Shown piece by piece: positions 1 through 8,405 of a stretch of 54,536 nt of DNA. Every line of letters starts with the position of its first letter. Position 1 is the stretch's first letter. Source of the stretch: Prevotella sp. (GTDB taxonomy: Bacteria; Bacteroidota; Bacteroidia; Bacteroidales; Bacteroidaceae); NCBI GenBank assembly GCA_017455845.1, contig JAFSYY010000094.1, positions 1 through 54,536 on the forward strand, given 5' to 3'. The position numbers and the translations under genes were made by a program. The notes below the pieces were generated by a model, which made no database searches, was not told where the DNA came from, and saw only the letters and a program-made list of their open reading frames with translations.

Positions 1-328
1 CCTTGGAAGTATAGAAGCCAGTGCACTCCAGGACGACGTCAACATCAAGTTTGCCCCAAGGCAGTTCAGCAGCGTTAGGAATAGCATAGATAGTGATCTT
101 CTTGCCATCAACAACGATGAAGTCCTCACCAGCCTCAACGGTGTGCTTGTTCTCACCGAACTTGCCACAGAAACCACCCTGAGCGGTGTCATACTTCAGG
201 AGGTGAGCCAGCATCTTCGGGCTGGTCAAGTCATTGATTGCTACTACTTCATAACCTTCAGCCTCGAACATCTGACGGAAAGCGAGGCGACCGATACGGC
301 CAAAGCCGTTAATTGCAACTTTTGTCAT
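1..328 (-). CDS. gap: Type I glyceraldehyde-3-phosphate dehydrogenase, N-terminal part
   Basis: Reverse-strand reading starts [14 protein letters not shown], the Rossmann NAD-binding start of GAPDH, followed by [20 protein letters not shown] and a later LECTGFY, all typical of the NAD-binding half. About 109 codons are present; the catalytic Cys region lies beyond the window edge, so the gene is partial at its 3' end only because of the cut. It performs the NAD-linked oxidation of glyceraldehyde 3-phosphate in cytoplasmic glycolysis. The ATG at 326-328 is preceded by an A/T-rich leader and a Bacteroidetes -7 box at 377-384, so it probably has its own promoter. Identification is firm. Confidence 0.95.
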   Translation of the reverse strand, partial: MTKVAINGFGRIGRLAFRQMFEAEGYEVVAINDLTSPKMLAHLLKYDTAQGGFCGKFGENKHTVEAGEDFIVVDGKKITIYAIPNAAELPWGKLDVDVVLECTGFYTSK

Positions 329-376
329 TTCTTTTTAATTAAAAGGGTTATTTAAACAATTATCTATTTTCGACTG

Positions 377-384
377 CAAAATTA
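377..384 (-). promoter_or_regulatory. Promoter -7 box of gap
   Basis: On the minus strand this reads TAATTTTG, a match to the Bacteroidetes TAnnTTTG box, about 49 bases upstream of the gap ATG. I see no clear -33 TTG at the right distance. The rest of the 329-552 gap is A/T rich and holds no gene I can support. Confidence 0.55.
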
Positions 385-552
385 CTAAAAAAATCTCATT
401 TCTCCATGCAGAATCATTCTTAATAAAAGATAAAATAGTCTGTTATCTTTAAAAAAAACTAGTCGTCAATTATTCTAAAGCCAGATTGCAAAATACAGAT
501 AGCAAAAATGCTCAGGCATAATTGTCTTTACGGGGAAATACCTTTGTTTCGG

Positions 553-3500
553 TTATTGCATGCGCTGCAGATTCTCCCATCGTACATTCCACGTGCCGTC
601 CTGCGGGAAGCCAGGATTGTTGGGGATGGTGCAACCATCCCATCCGGCACACATCATAGCCACGGCCGAGAGCAGGGCACCATTACCAGGAAGGTAGAGA
701 CGCAGGCGGTCGGCAGTCTGGAAGTTGTGGCCGTTCTTTAAATAGGTGTTCTTCTGGGTATCAATGAGCAAGGCCTGGAGAGCAATATCAGTCTGTCCGA
801 GTCGGGCGGCAGTCATTGCCACCATGCCATAGTCCCAGCCCCAGGTGGTCGCCCAGTTCCAGTGTTGCATCACATCGGCAAGAGTGGCCTTCATCACCTC
901 CTGTGAATAGAGGGGATGAGATGTAGAAACAGGCAATAATCCGCAAGCACCTAAGACAGCGGGATGGTCGTTGCGGCATTTCTCTGCGAAGGTCTCTTGG
1001 GAAGCGCGGGTGTCCCGCCCGCTTCTCTTTGCGGTCGAGGTTACTATGCCCCCAACGGTGTCGAAGGGGTCGAAGGCTTCAAGGCCGGAGGTCTTGCCAA
1101 AGGGCTGACCGGCGGTGTAGATGCCCTCGTTCGTCATGGGCAGAGGGGAGAGATTCTTGATAATGTCGTCCCATTCTGGGTGAGGGGGCAGCCCCTGTCG
1201 TTCCCGCCACTGGTTGGCAACGTTAAGACCATATTGCCAGTAGGCCAGTTCGAAAGGATGGTTGTAGGAAAAGTCTTTCGACATGGACTCTTGCATGGCC
1301 GTGGAGCCTTGAAGGTAGTATTGCTGCTTGGCAGCGGGCGAACCGCTGCCCACGGACACAAAGTCGGCCATGAATGTAGCAGTCTCTTCCACCTGTTCGC
1401 CATACTGCTTCAAAGTCTCGGCAGTGGGCTTTGCCCTATACATCTCCTCAGCCAGATAGATATAATGCGGCTGCTGCCAGATGAGGAACGAGCCGGTGTT
1501 AGAAGGAGCCTCGCCTGCCCAGGGGTCGGTCATCTTCATCCAGCGGGCACCTTTGAAGCCTTGTCGCTGGGCTATCTTCCTGGCCTCGGGATAGGCAACG
1601 CGGTTGTACCAGTCCATAATGGTGGCAATGGCCTGCGGACGGTTCCACAGGGCGAAGTCTACCATGTGCCACCACGTCATCTCCAGATGTGGACGGCCGA
1701 ACCAGGAGTTGTAGGTCAGTCCCGTTTCCTGAGGTGGCATATTATTGGCGCAGTTCACCTGCGTGAGGTACTGCGACAGCACCACGCGGCGCTCCAGTTC
1801 CTTGGCACGCGGGTCTGTACACTGGCTGAAGTCTACGATGGCACCGTCCTGCCACCAACGGTTCCAGGACTTGATGATGGCCTTAAGAGATTGGTCGAAA
1901 GCCATACCGCCAACCCCAAGGGAAGCCTCACCCCCAGCCCCTCCCGCAGGGGGGATGGGAGTATATAGAACCTCCAAATCAAGCACATCGGTGGTGGCAG
2001 AAAGTTCGAAGTGATGGGGGGCACGCTCTGTGAGGGTGGCGTCGCCCTGCCAGCGAAGCGTCAGGTAGTAGCGGGTGCTGTCTAGACGGTGCTCAATGAC
2101 GGCATAATGGCTGTCGGCGGGAAAACCGCCGACCACGGGACTCTTGTCGTTGTTGCTGGCGGGAAAACCGCCGACCACGGGACTCTTGTCGTTGTTGCTG
2201 GCGGAGACCACAAACGAGGTGTGACAGTCGGCCTTGGTCCAGTCGGCGGCATCGTCGGCGTGCTTGCCTGTAGGGTAGGGGAGGCGGATGGCAACGCGGG
2301 CACGGCCGTCCTTTAGCAGCGGGCTCTTGATACGGTAGATCACCGCGTCGCGGTCCTGAAGGGCGGCGGTGGTGACGCTGACGGGTAAACCGTCAGCCAC
2401 GAACGCCGACTCAATAATGCCGTCATAGAGTTTCAGTTCCTGACGGATGTCGGTGAGGGCTTTCAAGGGAACGTCTTGCCCTGTGGCATCCTTCAGGTCG
2501 AGCCCGATGACACCAAGGTTCAGACGATGAGGGTTCACCCGGAAATACTCCGTGGCTGCCACGTTGCGGGGAGCGTCACCCTTCGAGGCTTTATACTCCA
2601 CGGCGTAGACTTCTGTATGGCCGTGACCGAGGTCGAAAGCCTTCTGGCTGTCCTCGGGTGTCAGCCCATCGGTGTTTTCGAACTTATGCCATCCCCAGTC
2701 GGACATGGCTGTCAGGGGAACACCACCCCTGTACTCAAAAGGGAACGACTGCATGCCGGTGACATCGACGGTGGTGGCGAAGTGGCCGTTACCCACCGTG
2801 AGCGAGGCCAACGAGTCGGCCTTGGTGATAACGGGATTATTACGGGTGACCACGGCTTGACGGTTGATAGGCTGTAATACGTTATCAGTGGTAAACCCCA
2901 TCTGTTCCATCTCCAGTGATGCCCAGATAAACGGGCCTATGCCTTTGGCATCGTTGTCGCGGATTTCCTCAGAGAGATAGTAGGCGTAAGAGCCGTCGCG
3001 CCGTTTGTTCTCTTTGACGCTGCCCTTCGGGTTGACACGTTTCATAGCCTCTATAACCTGGGGTGTGGCTGCCGGCCCGAGTCCTGCCACGGCACAGCAT
3101 TGTGTCAGTGAGATGGTCTTGTCGTCGTTCACGCGGATAAAGTTGTTGATGATACCTCTGTAGGCACGTATGCCTGCATCGCGGTATTTGGCTCCCACAT
3201 AGCCTTTACGGTAGGCCTTGAGAAGGGCGTATGTAAACATGGCTGAGCAGGTGCTCTCCAGGTAATTCTCGCCTTGCGAGCGTCCTTCGGCCGATCGTCC
3301 TTCACGTTTGGGAGAGTCCATCACCTGATACCACACGCCGCTCTGCTTGTCCTGCCATTTCAGGATAGCGTCAAAGTCCTTCTGCAGAAGGTCGATCACC
3401 TCTGAGCGGCGGGCGTAGTCCTCAGGCAGGGCGTCAAGCACCTCTATGAGGGCCATGGTGTACCACCCTTGGGCACGGCCCCAGCAGTGCTGCGACAGAC

Positions 3501-5577
3501 CAGTATTCTTGTCTGCCCAGAAAGCATTGCGTGTCTCGTCGTAGGCATGGCGGTTGAGTCCGGTTGTCGGGTCGAGGGTGCGCTGGTAGGTAATCTTCAG
3601 TTGGTCTACGGCATCGTCGTAGATGGCAGTGATGGCAGCCTCCGCCTTCTTTGACTTTTGTGTTTTCTTGTTTTTTGAATTCTCGGTGATTGGCGCGGTG
3701 AGCACACGGAAGGGCAGCCCCATGAAAATACCGTCGAGCCACACCTGATAGGCATAGATGGCCTTGTGCCAGTACACCTTGTCGGCCTCGGTACGTGGCT
3801 GCTCTTGCAGTTGTTTCATCATTGTCTTCATTGCCAGCAGGTTCTTGGCTTCTGGCCATTGCTGGTACATGCGTGTGACGAAATGGCCCGTACGGATATT
3901 GTCAAGGTTATAGTCCAGGATGTTGTAGCCGCGAATGTCGCCCTGCTGGTTTATCATCGTGTCGGTATACATCTGACAGTAATCCTTGATTTTGTCTCCA
4001 CCGTAGCGCAGATAGGTGTCTAGCATGCCTTCCAGTTCAATGCCCATGACATAACTCCACTTGGGTTTTTTGGCAAAGTCCAGCATGTAACTCTCCGGCA
4101 CCCGTTGCATCTCAGAGTATGTCATCCACTCAGAGTAGTGTTTGTAGGGTTTCTGCTGCAGGGCCAGTCCGTTGTTGATATACAGTTTGTCGAAGTTGAC
4201 GTTGCGCACCTTCCCGCTTTGGAAGTTACCCTGTTGTACACCATTGAAATGGCAGTTGCGTACATCGATGTCGTACACGTATGTGTCTTCGTCGAGTCCT
4301 ATAATCTGCACACCATACTTGGATTTCTGGCTGGTGACATTCTCCATATACACATTGCGCACGGTGGGATAGTTGCCGCGGCAGCAAATCTCATTGTGCT
4401 CGTAGTCGAGGTTGATTTTCAGTATAGACTCTTTGCATACGCCCACTTTCACATCTTTCATGAAGATATTCTCAATAACACCTCCGCGACAAGAATTTGT
4501 CTTGATGCGCAGCACGCGCTCCAGTTCCGGGGAGTCCATGACACAGTCATGGGCAAAGATATTCTTGGCGCCGCCACTGATCTCCGAGCCAATGACCACG
4601 CCGCCATGGCCGTTCTTCATCTCGCAGTTACGGATGATGATATTCTGTGAGGGCATGTTACGCTCACGACCGTCACGGTTCCTACCGCTCTTGATGGCTA
4701 TACAGTCATCGCCAGTATTAAAGAAACAGTCCTCTATCAGTACACGGTTACAGCACTCCGGGTCACAGCCGTCACCATTGGGTCCGTCGTTTACCATCTT
4801 CACACGACGCAGAGTGATGTCGGTGGAGTGGAGAGGATGGATGACCCAGAAAGGAGAGCGCAGCAGCGTGACATCCTCGATGAGTATGCGTTCACATTTG
4901 TTGAAGTTGACCAACTGCGGGCGCAGACCGTCCTGCGTACTGAAGACACGCTCCGGTGAACGCTGTCCCTGTTCGTCGTACATGGGGATGCCGTCCTCGC
5001 CGGCACGCAGCAGGCGGGCACGCGCACCTTTGTTCTGGGCGATGCCGCCCTCCTTGGCACCAAAACGGCCACTACCGCACCAAGGCCACCATGTCTCGTT
5101 GCTGCCACCGCCATCAATGGTGCCCTTGCCTGTCAGCGCAATGTCGTGGGCCTTGAAGGCATAGACACAGGGCGACAGATTAAAACATTCCAAGCCCTCC
5201 CATGAGGTCTCCACGATAGGATATAATTCTGGCAGGAAGGCGAATTCCAGCACGGCCCCCTCCTCGACAACGAGGTTTACGCCGCTTTTTATCTCGATGG
5301 CACCGGTAAGGAATCGCTGCCCGGCAGGTACGATGACCTTCCCTCCACCCTTCTTCGAGCATTTGTCTATGGCCTTCTGGATGGCTTTCTGGTTGTCGGC
5401 AGCCGATGCCTCTGACTTTGCGCCATACTTGGTAATCAGCATAGTGGCTTTGCCAAATTGCGGCTGTAGAATACTCTTCTCAATCTCATGGTACTTCTGC
5501 CCGTTCCATTCGATAGCCATACACAATGCTGGCATCAGGAAACAGAACAATACGGTAAAAAGACTCTTTTTGTTCAT
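553..5577 (-). CDS. Giant GH28-GH105 pectin hydrolase with a third C-terminal domain
   Basis: 1674 residues with a signal peptide (about 1-21, ending CMA), so exported. Residues about 40-500 are a GH28 polygalacturonase-like beta-helix: the motifs NGDGCDP (267-273), GDD (289-291), NGHGG (322-326) and RIK (357-359) match the GH28 catalytic set. Residues about 520-910 are GH105-like (unsaturated rhamnogalacturonyl hydrolase): HAYDETRN and HCWGRAQGW near 696 are typical. Residues from about 915 to the end start SLASLTVGNGHF and look like a separate (alpha/alpha)-barrel glycosidase-type domain that I cannot assign. Both named domains act on pectin. It lies 30 bases downstream of tatC in the same direction. 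Odd: several GC-rich palindromic segments are carried in frame in the third domain, including a 42-bp tandem duplication. Whether all three domains are active is not shown. Confidence 0.88.
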   Translation of the reverse strand: MNKKSLFTVLFCFLMPALCMAIEWNGQKYHEIEKSILQPQFGKATMLITKYGAKSEASAADNQKAIQKAIDKCSKKGGGKVIVPAGQRFLTGAIEIKSGVNLVVEEGAVLEFAFLPELYPIVETSWEGLECFNLSPCVYAFKAHDIALTGKGTIDGGGSNETWWPWCGSGRFGAKEGGIAQNKGARARLLRAGEDGIPMYDEQGQRSPERVFSTQDGLRPQLVNFNKCERILIEDVTLLRSPFWVIHPLHSTDITLRRVKMVNDGPNGDGCDPECCNRVLIEDCFFNTGDDCIAIKSGRNRDGRERNMPSQNIIIRNCEMKNGHGGVVIGSEISGGAKNIFAHDCVMDSPELERVLRIKTNSCRGGVIENIFMKDVKVGVCKESILKINLDYEHNEICCRGNYPTVRNVYMENVTSQKSKYGVQIIGLDEDTYVYDIDVRNCHFNGVQQGNFQSGKVRNVNFDKLYINNGLALQQKPYKHYSEWMTYSEMQRVPESYMLDFAKKPKWSYVMGIELEGMLDTYLRYGGDKIKDYCQMYTDTMINQQGDIRGYNILDYNLDNIRTGHFVTRMYQQWPEAKNLLAMKTMMKQLQEQPRTEADKVYWHKAIYAYQVWLDGIFMGLPFRVLTAPITENSKNKKTQKSKKAEAAITAIYDDAVDQLKITYQRTLDPTTGLNRHAYDETRNAFWADKNTGLSQHCWGRAQGWYTMALIEVLDALPEDYARRSEVIDLLQKDFDAILKWQDKQSGVWYQVMDSPKREGRSAEGRSQGENYLESTCSAMFTYALLKAYRKGYVGAKYRDAGIRAYRGIINNFIRVNDDKTISLTQCCAVAGLGPAATPQVIEAMKRVNPKGSVKENKRRDGSYAYYLSEEIRDNDAKGIGPFIWASLEMEQMGFTTDNVLQPINRQAVVTRNNPVITKADSLASLTVGNGHFATTVDVTGMQSFPFEYRGGVPLTAMSDWGWHKFENTDGLTPEDSQKAFDLGHGHTEVYAVEYKASKGDAPRNVAATEYFRVNPHRLNLGVIGLDLKDATGQDVPLKALTDIRQELKLYDGIIESAFVADGLPVSVTTAALQDRDAVIYRIKSPLLKDGRARVAIRLPYPTGKHADDAADWTKADCHTSFVVSASNNDKSPVVGGFPASNNDKSPVVGGFPADSHYAVIEHRLDSTRYYLTLRWQGDATLTERAPHHFELSATTDVLDLEVLYTPIPPAGGAGGEASLGVGGMAFDQSLKAIIKSWNRWWQDGAIVDFSQCTDPRAKELERRVVLSQYLTQVNCANNMPPQETGLTYNSWFGRPHLEMTWWHMVDFALWNRPQAIATIMDWYNRVAYPEARKIAQRQGFKGARWMKMTDPWAGEAPSNTGSFLIWQQPHYIYLAEEMYRAKPTAETLKQYGEQVEETATFMADFVSVGSGSPAAKQQYYLQGSTAMQESMSKDFSYNHPFELAYWQYGLNVANQWRERQGLPPHPEWDDIIKNLSPLPMTNEGIYTAGQPFGKTSGLEAFDPFDTVGGIVTSTAKRSGRDTRASQETFAEKCRNDHPAVLGACGLLPVSTSHPLYSQEVMKATLADVMQHWNWATTWGWDYGMVAMTAARLGQTDIALQALLIDTQKNTYLKNGHNFQTADRLRLYLPGNGALLSAVAMMCAGWDGCTIPNNPGFPQDGTWNVRWENLQRMQ
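994..1040. repeat. GC-rich palindromic segment inside the pectinase ORF
   Basis: The core is the inverted repeat gcggg-tgt-cccgc. It is read in frame as SGRDTRAS in the pectinase. The opposite-strand frame gives SAGVPPAS, a peptide string I recall as typical of translated REP-like repeats. Looks like a repeat element absorbed into the coding sequence (inference). Confidence 0.6.
1910..1975. repeat. G/C-tract repeat segment inside the pectinase ORF
   Basis: A run of C-tracts followed by G-tracts (acccccagcccctcccgc, then aggggggatgggag) is translated in frame as IPPAGGAGGEASLGVGG. Its composition is unlike the flanking coding sequence and it resembles intergenic repeat DNA of Bacteroidetes. 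It reads through without a stop. Confidence 0.5.
2116..2199. repeat. Exact 42-bp tandem duplication in the pectinase ORF
   Basis: Two identical 42-bp copies (2116-2157 and 2158-2199), each starting with the inverted repeat ggcgg-gaaaa-ccgcc. Translated, the 14-residue unit SNNDKSPVVGGFPA occurs twice in succession near residues 1127-1154. Because 42 is a multiple of 3, copy number can change without a frameshift. Identity of the copies suggests recent duplication. Confidence 0.95.
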
Positions 5578-5607
5578 TTAGTTTTAGTTATTAATTTGTT
5601 GTTTTTG

Positions 5608-6372
5608 TTATAGTTTGTCAGGTCGTAATACTTTCACTACAAGAATACTTATTTCGTAGAGCAGCCAGATAGGCAGTGATACGATGCAGAGTGTGAAGAT
5701 GTCGGTGGTGGGGGTGATGATAGCAGCCACGATAAGGATGGCAACGACGGCGTGTCGACGGTAGTGGCTCATGAAATGGTTGCTCAGGATGCCCATCCAC
5801 CCAAGGATGGCACAGACCACAGGTAGTTCAAAGATAACGCCCATCACCAGGCTCATAGAGATAAGCGTGTCGATATACGACTGGAGGGTCAGCATATTGG
5901 CCACGTCGGCACTCACCTGATAGGTTCCCAGGAAACGCACGGTCAAGGGGAATATAAGCAGATAGTTCAGGGCCGTGCCCAGCATGAACATCACGTAGCC
6001 GGAGGTCACAATCCAGAAGCCTGCCTGCCGCTCATTGGCATAGAGGCCTGGCGAGACGAAACGGAACAACTCATAGATGATATAGGGTGCAGCGCACAAC
6101 AGCCCGGCATACATCGCCACCCGCATGTGGGTCAGAAACTGTTCTGTCAGACCAATGTTCATCAGATGGACGCTGAACGGCTCTGCGCCCATCAGCCGGA
6201 ATGTGATAAACTCGCTCGTTCTCGGAGCCAGAACCATGCCGAACAGCCAGTCTTTCATGCAGAAGGCTACAACGGCAAAAACCAAGGCCACACCCAGCGA
6301 ACGCAAGATGACCCATCGCAGAGCCTCGAGGTGCTCCCAGAAGGTCATGCCTGTTTTCTGTTCATAGTTCAT
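5608..6372 (-). CDS. tatC: Twin-arginine translocase subunit TatC
   Basis: 254 residues, six predicted membrane helices. MTFWEHLEALRWVILRS near the N-terminus is the TatC signature, and the conserved cytoplasmic and periplasmic loops follow (FVSPGLYANERQ, GVIFELPVV). TatC binds the twin-arginine signal and nucleates the Tat pore in the inner membrane for export of folded proteins. The tatA gene lies 52 bases upstream on the same strand. The first ATG (6370-6372) lies inside a heptamer array (ttcatag units, 6361-6381), so the first eight residues MNYEQKTG are partly repeat-derived. The next ATG at 6348 would give the canonical N-terminus; either start is possible. Confidence 0.95.
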   Translation of the reverse strand: MNYEQKTGMTFWEHLEALRWVILRSLGVALVFAVVAFCMKDWLFGMVLAPRTSEFITFRLMGAEPFSVHLMNIGLTEQFLTHMRVAMYAGLLCAAPYIIYELFRFVSPGLYANERQAGFWIVTSGYVMFMLGTALNYLLIFPLTVRFLGTYQVSADVANMLTLQSYIDTLISMSLVMGVIFELPVVCAILGWMGILSNHFMSHYRRHAVVAILIVAAIITPTTDIFTLCIVSLPIWLLYEISILVVKVLRPDKL

Positions 6373-6383
6373 AGTTCATAGTT
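6361..6383. repeat. Heptamer array, unit ttcatag x3
   Basis: Three exact ttcatag units (GAACTAT on the minus strand). The second and third units span the first tatC ATG, so the repeat forms the 5' edge of tatC. Confidence 0.9.
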
Positions 6384-6417
6384 GGCTGCCCTTAGGATGG
6401 CGGCAGCAAATTTTTCG

Positions 6418-6437
6418 CTTTTCACTATTCACTTTTA
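6418..6437. repeat. Heptamer array at the tatA stop
   Basis: Units ttcacta and ttcactt in succession. Read on the minus strand they give the last codons of tatA (KSE) and its TAG stop at 6425-6427. Confidence 0.75.
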
Positions 6438-6622
6438 CCTGCATCCACCGCATCGTCCACTTCCTTCATGCCCTCCTTGAAACTCTTCACGCCCTTGCCC
6501 ATGCCGCGCATCAGTTCAGGAATCTTGGCTCCACCGAAAAGCAACAGCACCACGAGGGCAATGAGCAGGATCTCCTGTCCACCCAGTCCGAATAATAGTA
6601 ATGTTTTTAGTCCAAGCATCAT
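6425..6622 (-). CDS. tatA: Sec-independent translocase TatA/TatE
   Basis: 65 residues: an N-terminal membrane helix (LLFGLGGQEILLIALVVLLL), the FGG hinge, then the amphipathic helix KIPELMRGMGKGVKSFKEGM and a short acidic tail. This is the full TatA architecture of one helix plus amphipathic helix. It oligomerises to form the Tat conduit. It sits 18 bases downstream of the epimerase gene and 52 upstream of tatC, consistent with cotranscription. Its last codons and stop lie in a heptamer array, so the C-terminal end may be repeat-derived. Confidence 0.93.
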   Translation of the reverse strand: MMLGLKTLLLFGLGGQEILLIALVVLLLFGGAKIPELMRGMGKGVKSFKEGMKEVDDAVDAGKSE

Positions 6623-6640
6623 ATTTGGCTGTTTTAATAA

Positions 6641-7708
6641 TTACTTCAGATAATAGTCTTTATACCACTCTGCGAACTTACGCAATCCCTCGCGCAGCGT
6701 AATCTTTGGCGTAAAGCCAAAGTCACGCTCTAAGGCAGTAGCATCAGCGTAGGTGGTAGGCACATCGCCTGGCTGCATAGGTACCAGTTGTTTATGTGCT
6801 TCAAAGTTATAGTCCAGAGGCAACACGCCGGCACGCAGCAGTTCCTCCTGAAGAATGTTTACGAAGTCGAGCAGGTTCTCCGGCTGGCCGCCACCGATAT
6901 TATATACTGCATACGGCGGAATGGGCAGCCCGTCCTCGCCCTTCTTGCGTTCGGGTGCTCCTGCCATCACACGCACAATGCCCTCTACGATGTCATCCAC
7001 GTAGGTAAAGTCGCGGCGGCAATTGCCATAGTTATATATCTGGATGGTATCGCCCTTCAGTAGTTTGTTGGTGAAGCCGAAGTAAGCCATATCTGGACGG
7101 CCGGCAGGACCATAGACCGTGAAGAAGCGAAGTCCTGTAGAGGGAATGTCATAGAGTTTTGAATAGCAATGAGCCATCAACTCATTGCTTTTTTTGGTTG
7201 CAGCATAGAGGCTGACGGGGTTGTCTACGCGGTCGTCAGTCGAGAACGGCACTTTCTTGTTACCGCCATAGACAGAACTCGACGAGGCATACACCAGATG
7301 CTGTACAGGATAGTGGCGGCAGGCCTCCAGAATATTGTAGAAGCCCATGATGTTGCTCTCCATATAGGCATCGGGATTCTCTATGGAGTAACGTACACCT
7401 GCCTGCGCAGCCAGGTTCACCACGATATCGAAATGATGCTCTGCAAAGAGGCTGTTCACCAGTTCGCGGTCAGCAATATTGCCACGGACGAACAGATACG
7501 AGTGCTCGGGATGCTCTGTTGCCTTGGCATCAATCACCTTCAGACGATAATCCTTGAGTGCCGGGTCGTAATAACTGTTCATATTATCCAGACCCACAAT
7601 CTTCAGCGGCTCGCCCGCCTTTACAAGTCCTGCGCCGCTGTTTTCCAACAGTCGCAGCACGAGGTTTGAACCGATAAATCCGGCAGAGCCGGTTACTAGT
7701 ATTGTCAT
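6641..7708 (-). CDS. NAD-dependent nucleotide-sugar epimerase, UDP-glucuronate 4-epimerase-like
   Basis: 355 residues, extended SDR fold. The N-terminal glycine motif is VTGSAGFIGSNL, the active site has YAATKKSNE (YxxxK), and NLAAQAGVRYSIENPDAY plus GLRFFTVYGPAGRPDMA are typical of the UDP-glucuronate/UDP-galacturonate 4-epimerase group. It would interconvert C4 epimers of a UDP-sugar for capsule or polysaccharide synthesis; the exact sugar cannot be fixed from sequence alone. It stands between a deoxynucleoside kinase gene (60 bases) and tatA (18 bases), all leftward. Confidence 0.85.
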   Translation of the reverse strand: MTILVTGSAGFIGSNLVLRLLENSGAGLVKAGEPLKIVGLDNMNSYYDPALKDYRLKVIDAKATEHPEHSYLFVRGNIADRELVNSLFAEHHFDIVVNLAAQAGVRYSIENPDAYMESNIMGFYNILEACRHYPVQHLVYASSSSVYGGNKKVPFSTDDRVDNPVSLYAATKKSNELMAHCYSKLYDIPSTGLRFFTVYGPAGRPDMAYFGFTNKLLKGDTIQIYNYGNCRRDFTYVDDIVEGIVRVMAGAPERKKGEDGLPIPPYAVYNIGGGQPENLLDFVNILQEELLRAGVLPLDYNFEAHKQLVPMQPGDVPTTYADATALERDFGFTPKITLREGLRKFAEWYKDYYLK

Positions 7709-7730
7709 ATCTTCCTTATTTTATTGTTAT

Positions 7731-7771
7731 TTCAATTCTCTCTACTCTCATCTCTTAACTCTCAACTCTTA
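7731..7771. repeat. Heptamer array at a kinase stop codon
   Basis: On the minus strand the units run approximately taagagt, tgagagt, taagaga, tgagagt. The first TAA is the stop codon of the kinase gene at 7769-7771. The array fills the gap before the epimerase gene. Confidence 0.75.
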
Positions 7772-8392
7772 CGATTCCATGGGGAACAGGCCGTAAAGTT
7801 TGGCATCGATCATATCGGTGACCTGCTTGAAGTGTTCGGGGTTGTCGCCAAACTTGCAGTTGTCGCCGTCGATAACAATCAACTGCCCCTTGTACGTGGC
7901 AATCCACTCCTCGTAGCGACGGCTCAGACCTTCCAGATAGTCCAGTCGCATGGTCTGCTCATAGTCGCGGCCGCGCTTCTGGATCTGGGCCACCAGCGTA
8001 GGGATGCTGGAACGGATATAGATCATGAGGTCGGGCAGTTTGACTAGCGACATCATCAGGTCGAACAGGTCTTTGTAGTTCTGGAAATCACGGTCACTCA
8101 TCATCCCTTGCCCGTGCAGGTTGGGTGCAAAGATGCAGGCATCCTCAAAGATGGTACGGTCTTGGATGATGGTGTCCTTCGACTGCGAGATCTCTACCAC
8201 TTCCTTGAAACGCTTGTTCAGGAAGTAAACTTGCAGATTAAACGACCACCGTTTCATGTCGGCATAGAAGTCGGCCAGATAGGGGTTGTTGTCTACGGGT
8301 TCAAACCTTGGCGTCCAGCCGTAACGGTGGGCAAGCATCTTTGTTAGCGTGGTCTTGCCACTGCCAATGTTTCCTGCTACTGCGATGTGCAT
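7769..8392 (-). CDS. Deoxynucleoside kinase (dAK/dGK family), copy 1
   Basis: 207 residues from the ATG at 8390-8392 giving MHIAVAGNIGSGKTTL; an upstream in-frame Met exists at 8461 but would extend into the neighbouring gene and precede the family's normal start. P-loop GNIGSGKT, the DRTIFED motif and RGRDYEQTMRLDYL lid segment match the deoxyadenosine/deoxyguanosine kinase family. It would phosphorylate deoxynucleosides to dNMPs for salvage in the cytoplasm. It follows a paralogue by 13 bases. The stop codon lies in a heptamer array. Substrate (A, G or C) is not readable from the motifs. Confidence 0.9.
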   Translation of the reverse strand: MHIAVAGNIGSGKTTLTKMLAHRYGWTPRFEPVDNNPYLADFYADMKRWSFNLQVYFLNKRFKEVVEISQSKDTIIQDRTIFEDACIFAPNLHGQGMMSDRDFQNYKDLFDLMMSLVKLPDLMIYIRSSIPTLVAQIQKRGRDYEQTMRLDYLEGLSRRYEEWIATYKGQLIVIDGDNCKFGDNPEHFKQVTDMIDAKLYGLFPMES

Positions 8393-8405
8393 AGTCTTAT
8401 TTTTC

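Noticed and set aside
143-355. 70-codon plus-strand ORF at the left edge
   Set aside because: Antisense to the gap gene, whose protein is unmistakable.
4412-5164. Long plus-strand ORF of 250 codons opposite the pectinase gene
   Set aside because: It is antisense to the well-supported GH28 domain, and its peptide is rich in Ser, Arg and Pro with no recognisable motif. Several other long ORFs opposite this gene (for example 964-1968) are rejected for the same reason.
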